Source: Candidatus Peregrinibacteria bacterium (GTDB lineage: Bacteria; Patescibacteriota; Gracilibacteria; Peribacterales; Peribacteraceae). From it: a stretch of 21,532 nucleotides of DNA. The position numbers were made by a program, and so were the translations under genes. The DNA is taken from the NCBI GenBank assembly GCA_018662075.1, contig JABJGX010000024.1, positions 1 to 21,532 of the forward strand, written 5' to 3'. Shown here one piece after another: positions 20,348-21,532 of the stretch. The notes beneath the pieces were generated by a model that was not told the origin of the DNA, ran no database searches, and saw nothing but the letters and a program-made list of their open reading frames with translations. Every line of letters starts with the position of its first letter. The first letter of the stretch is position 1.

Positions 20348-21433
20348 ATGAAGATCATGGTTGCCATGTCCGGCGGAGTAGACTCATCTGTAGTTGCCCA
20401 CAAACTAAAAGAAGAAGGGCACGAACTGATTGGGGTTATGATGAAGCTCTGGGTAGACCCACTAGCACCTGAAGTTCGTCGTATGCTTCCGACAAAGTGT
20501 TGCTCTATAGAACACATCAATAGGGCACGTAGTGTATGTGAAAGTTTAGAAATTCCTTTTTATGTCATGAACCTAGAGGAGGCCTTTAAGACAGAAGTTG
20601 TTGATCCTTTTCTTGATGACTACCGAGCAGGAAAAACTCCGAACCCTTGTATCAACTGCAATAGGGATCTGAAATTCGGACGCTTACTTGATAAGATGAA
20701 AGAACTTGGATGCGCAAAGCTTGCAACGGGTCACTATGCAAATGTGACTAAAGATGATGACGGGGTATTTCATCTCTACGAGGCAACGGACCTTACAAAA
20801 GACCAGAGTTATTATCTGTATGGGCTCTCGCAAGAGCAGCTATCGAAAGTAATCTTTCCACTAGGTAAATTGCAGAAAACTGAAACATTTGAACTTGCAG
20901 AGAAGTATGCGATTCCTATGAATAGTGACTACAGAGAAAGTCAAGATCTCTGCTTTTTCCCAGAAAAAGAACCCACTGCATTCCTAAAGAGGTATATCAC
21001 TGACATGAAGGAAGGAGACATTAAGCTTGAGGATGGCAGCACCGTTGGGCAGCACAAAGGACTACCGCTCTATACAATAGGGCAACGAAGAGGTCTTGGT
21101 ATTGGAGGCCTTAAAATTCCACTGCATGTTGTCCGTAAGGATATGACGAGTAATACCGTTTTTGTGGCTCCAAATGGTGACGACCAAACATCTGAGCTGA
21201 AAGCTGAAAATCTGAAATGGGTTCATTCTGGCATTGATGAAGACCAAGAACATGAGTGTATTGCCCGTATTAGCTCTCATGGAGAGCGCTCCAAAGGCGT
21301 CTGTATCCATGATGGGAAAACACTGACTTTCCGCTTTAGTAAGGCAATTCGCGGAATTGCTGCTGGTCAGTCTATTGTGCTGTATTCCGGGGATGAGATC
21401 CTCGGTGGCGGAGTTATCAGTTTTTCGCTATAA
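20348..21433 (+). CDS. mnmA: tRNA-specific 2-thiouridylase
   Basis: MnmA adds sulfur at position 2 of the wobble uridine 34 in tRNA-Glu, -Gln and -Lys, using ATP and a sulfur relay. The 361 residues show the ATP-pyrophosphatase loop SGGVDSS (8-14), TKCCSIEHINRAR (49-61), PNPCINCNRDLKFG with catalytic Cys101, the ATGHYA tRNA-binding region, and SQDLCFF with the second catalytic Cys202. GQRRGLGIGG lies in the central domain, and a C-terminal beta-barrel follows. All key residues are present. It is divergent from the DUF2157 operon across a very short shared promoter region. Confidence 0.97.
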   Translation: MKIMVAMSGGVDSSVVAHKLKEEGHELIGVMMKLWVDPLAPEVRRMLPTKCCSIEHINRARSVCESLEIPFYVMNLEEAFKTEVVDPFLDDYRAGKTPNPCINCNRDLKFGRLLDKMKELGCAKLATGHYANVTKDDDGVFHLYEATDLTKDQSYYLYGLSQEQLSKVIFPLGKLQKTETFELAEKYAIPMNSDYRESQDLCFFPEKEPTAFLKRYITDMKEGDIKLEDGSTVGQHKGLPLYTIGQRRGLGIGGLKIPLHVVRKDMTSNTVFVAPNGDDQTSELKAENLKWVHSGIDEDQEHECIARISSHGERSKGVCIHDGKTLTFRFSKAIRGIAAGQSIVLYSGDEILGGGVISFSL

Positions 21434-21437
21434 TATA

Positions 21438-21532
21438 ATGATTCCTCTCTTTTCTCACCAGGACTGGCAAAACGATGATGACGAACGTGCTCACGTTGAT
21501 GATGCCGGTCATATCTTTATTCATGGTAATGA
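21438..21532 (+). CDS. Start of an unidentified gene, cut by window end
   Basis: An ATG at 21438, four bases after the mnmA stop, opens a frame that stays open to the end of the window (31 codons, MIPLFSHQDWQNDDDERAHV...). It is acidic and His-rich with no recognisable motif. The close spacing fits an operon with mnmA, though TATAAT at 21429-21434 could be part of a separate promoter. Too little is visible for a family call. Confidence 0.4.
   Translation, partial: MIPLFSHQDWQNDDDERAHVDDAGHIFIHGN

Noticed and set aside
1..21532. UGA recoded as glycine, as in Gracilibacteria and Absconditabacteria
   Set aside because: UGA is the natural stop of tmk, the DUF2157 gene and the first small gene, and no conserved protein here is interrupted by UGA.
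1..21532. tRNA or rRNA genes, CRISPR array, transposase or integrase
   Set aside because: No cloverleaf-like segment, repeated spacer pattern or recombinase motif was found by eye. The repeats present are the 20-bp pair and the protein-level duplication.

Overview
The window looks like a chromosomal segment of a Candidate Phyla Radiation (Patescibacteria) bacterium, most plausibly from the Peregrinibacteria/Peribacteria side. The main clue is a large secreted protein with the WDGGGG...NW start common on CPR surface proteins. A membrane-anchored Clp-type ATPase, several start codons without a Shine-Dalgarno sequence placed just downstream of good -10 boxes, and very tight gene packing agree with this. 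UGA is an ordinary stop (tmk, the DUF2157 gene, the first small gene), so this is not a UGA=Gly lineage such as Gracilibacteria or Absconditabacteria. The lineage is an inference; no rRNA is present.

Layout. 1-1109: 3' part of groEL, with a terminator. 1193-2090: two small paralogous genes of unknown function, each with its own consensus promoter, Shine-Dalgarno sequence and terminator. 2089-2712 (-): an EamA-type transporter missing its 5' part. 2728-5011: a compact copper operon made of a membrane-anchored CuA-type cupredoxin, a Met/Cys-rich lipoprotein and a lipoprotein multicopper oxidase. 5000-7837 (-): a small membrane protein and a membrane-anchored double-AAA+ Clp-like ATPase. 7976-9429: tmk-folD, overlapping by ATGA. 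9434-12386: purF-purD, preceded by a possible 27-codon leader ORF. 12397-16098 (-): the 1233-residue secreted protein. 16194-17519: a BT1-family folate/pteridine transporter. 17523-20290 (-): DUF2157 membrane protein, GDYXXLXY protein and prfA (RF1) in one operon. 20348-21433: mnmA, followed by the start of another gene cut by the window end.

How the genes fit together. tmk, folD, purF, purD and the BT1 transporter form a nucleotide/one-carbon block: FolD makes the formyl-folate used in purine synthesis, PurF and PurD make the first two intermediates, and BT1 proteins import folates or pterins. A perfect 20-bp direct repeat, the last codons and stop of purD, lies on both sides of the secreted-protein gene. 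This suggests the gene was inserted between purD and the transporter, which were probably adjacent with a 1-nt gap. The copper operon sits directly against the broken end of the EamA gene, which suggests a second replacement event.

Best candidates for undescribed biology: the three-gene copper module, with a CuA site whose ligand spacing matches cytochrome oxidase subunit II; the tandem small paralogues; the repeat-flanked secreted protein with an exact 672-nt internal duplication; and the membrane Clp ATPase with a degenerate first nucleotide site and no recognisable ClpP-docking tripeptide.
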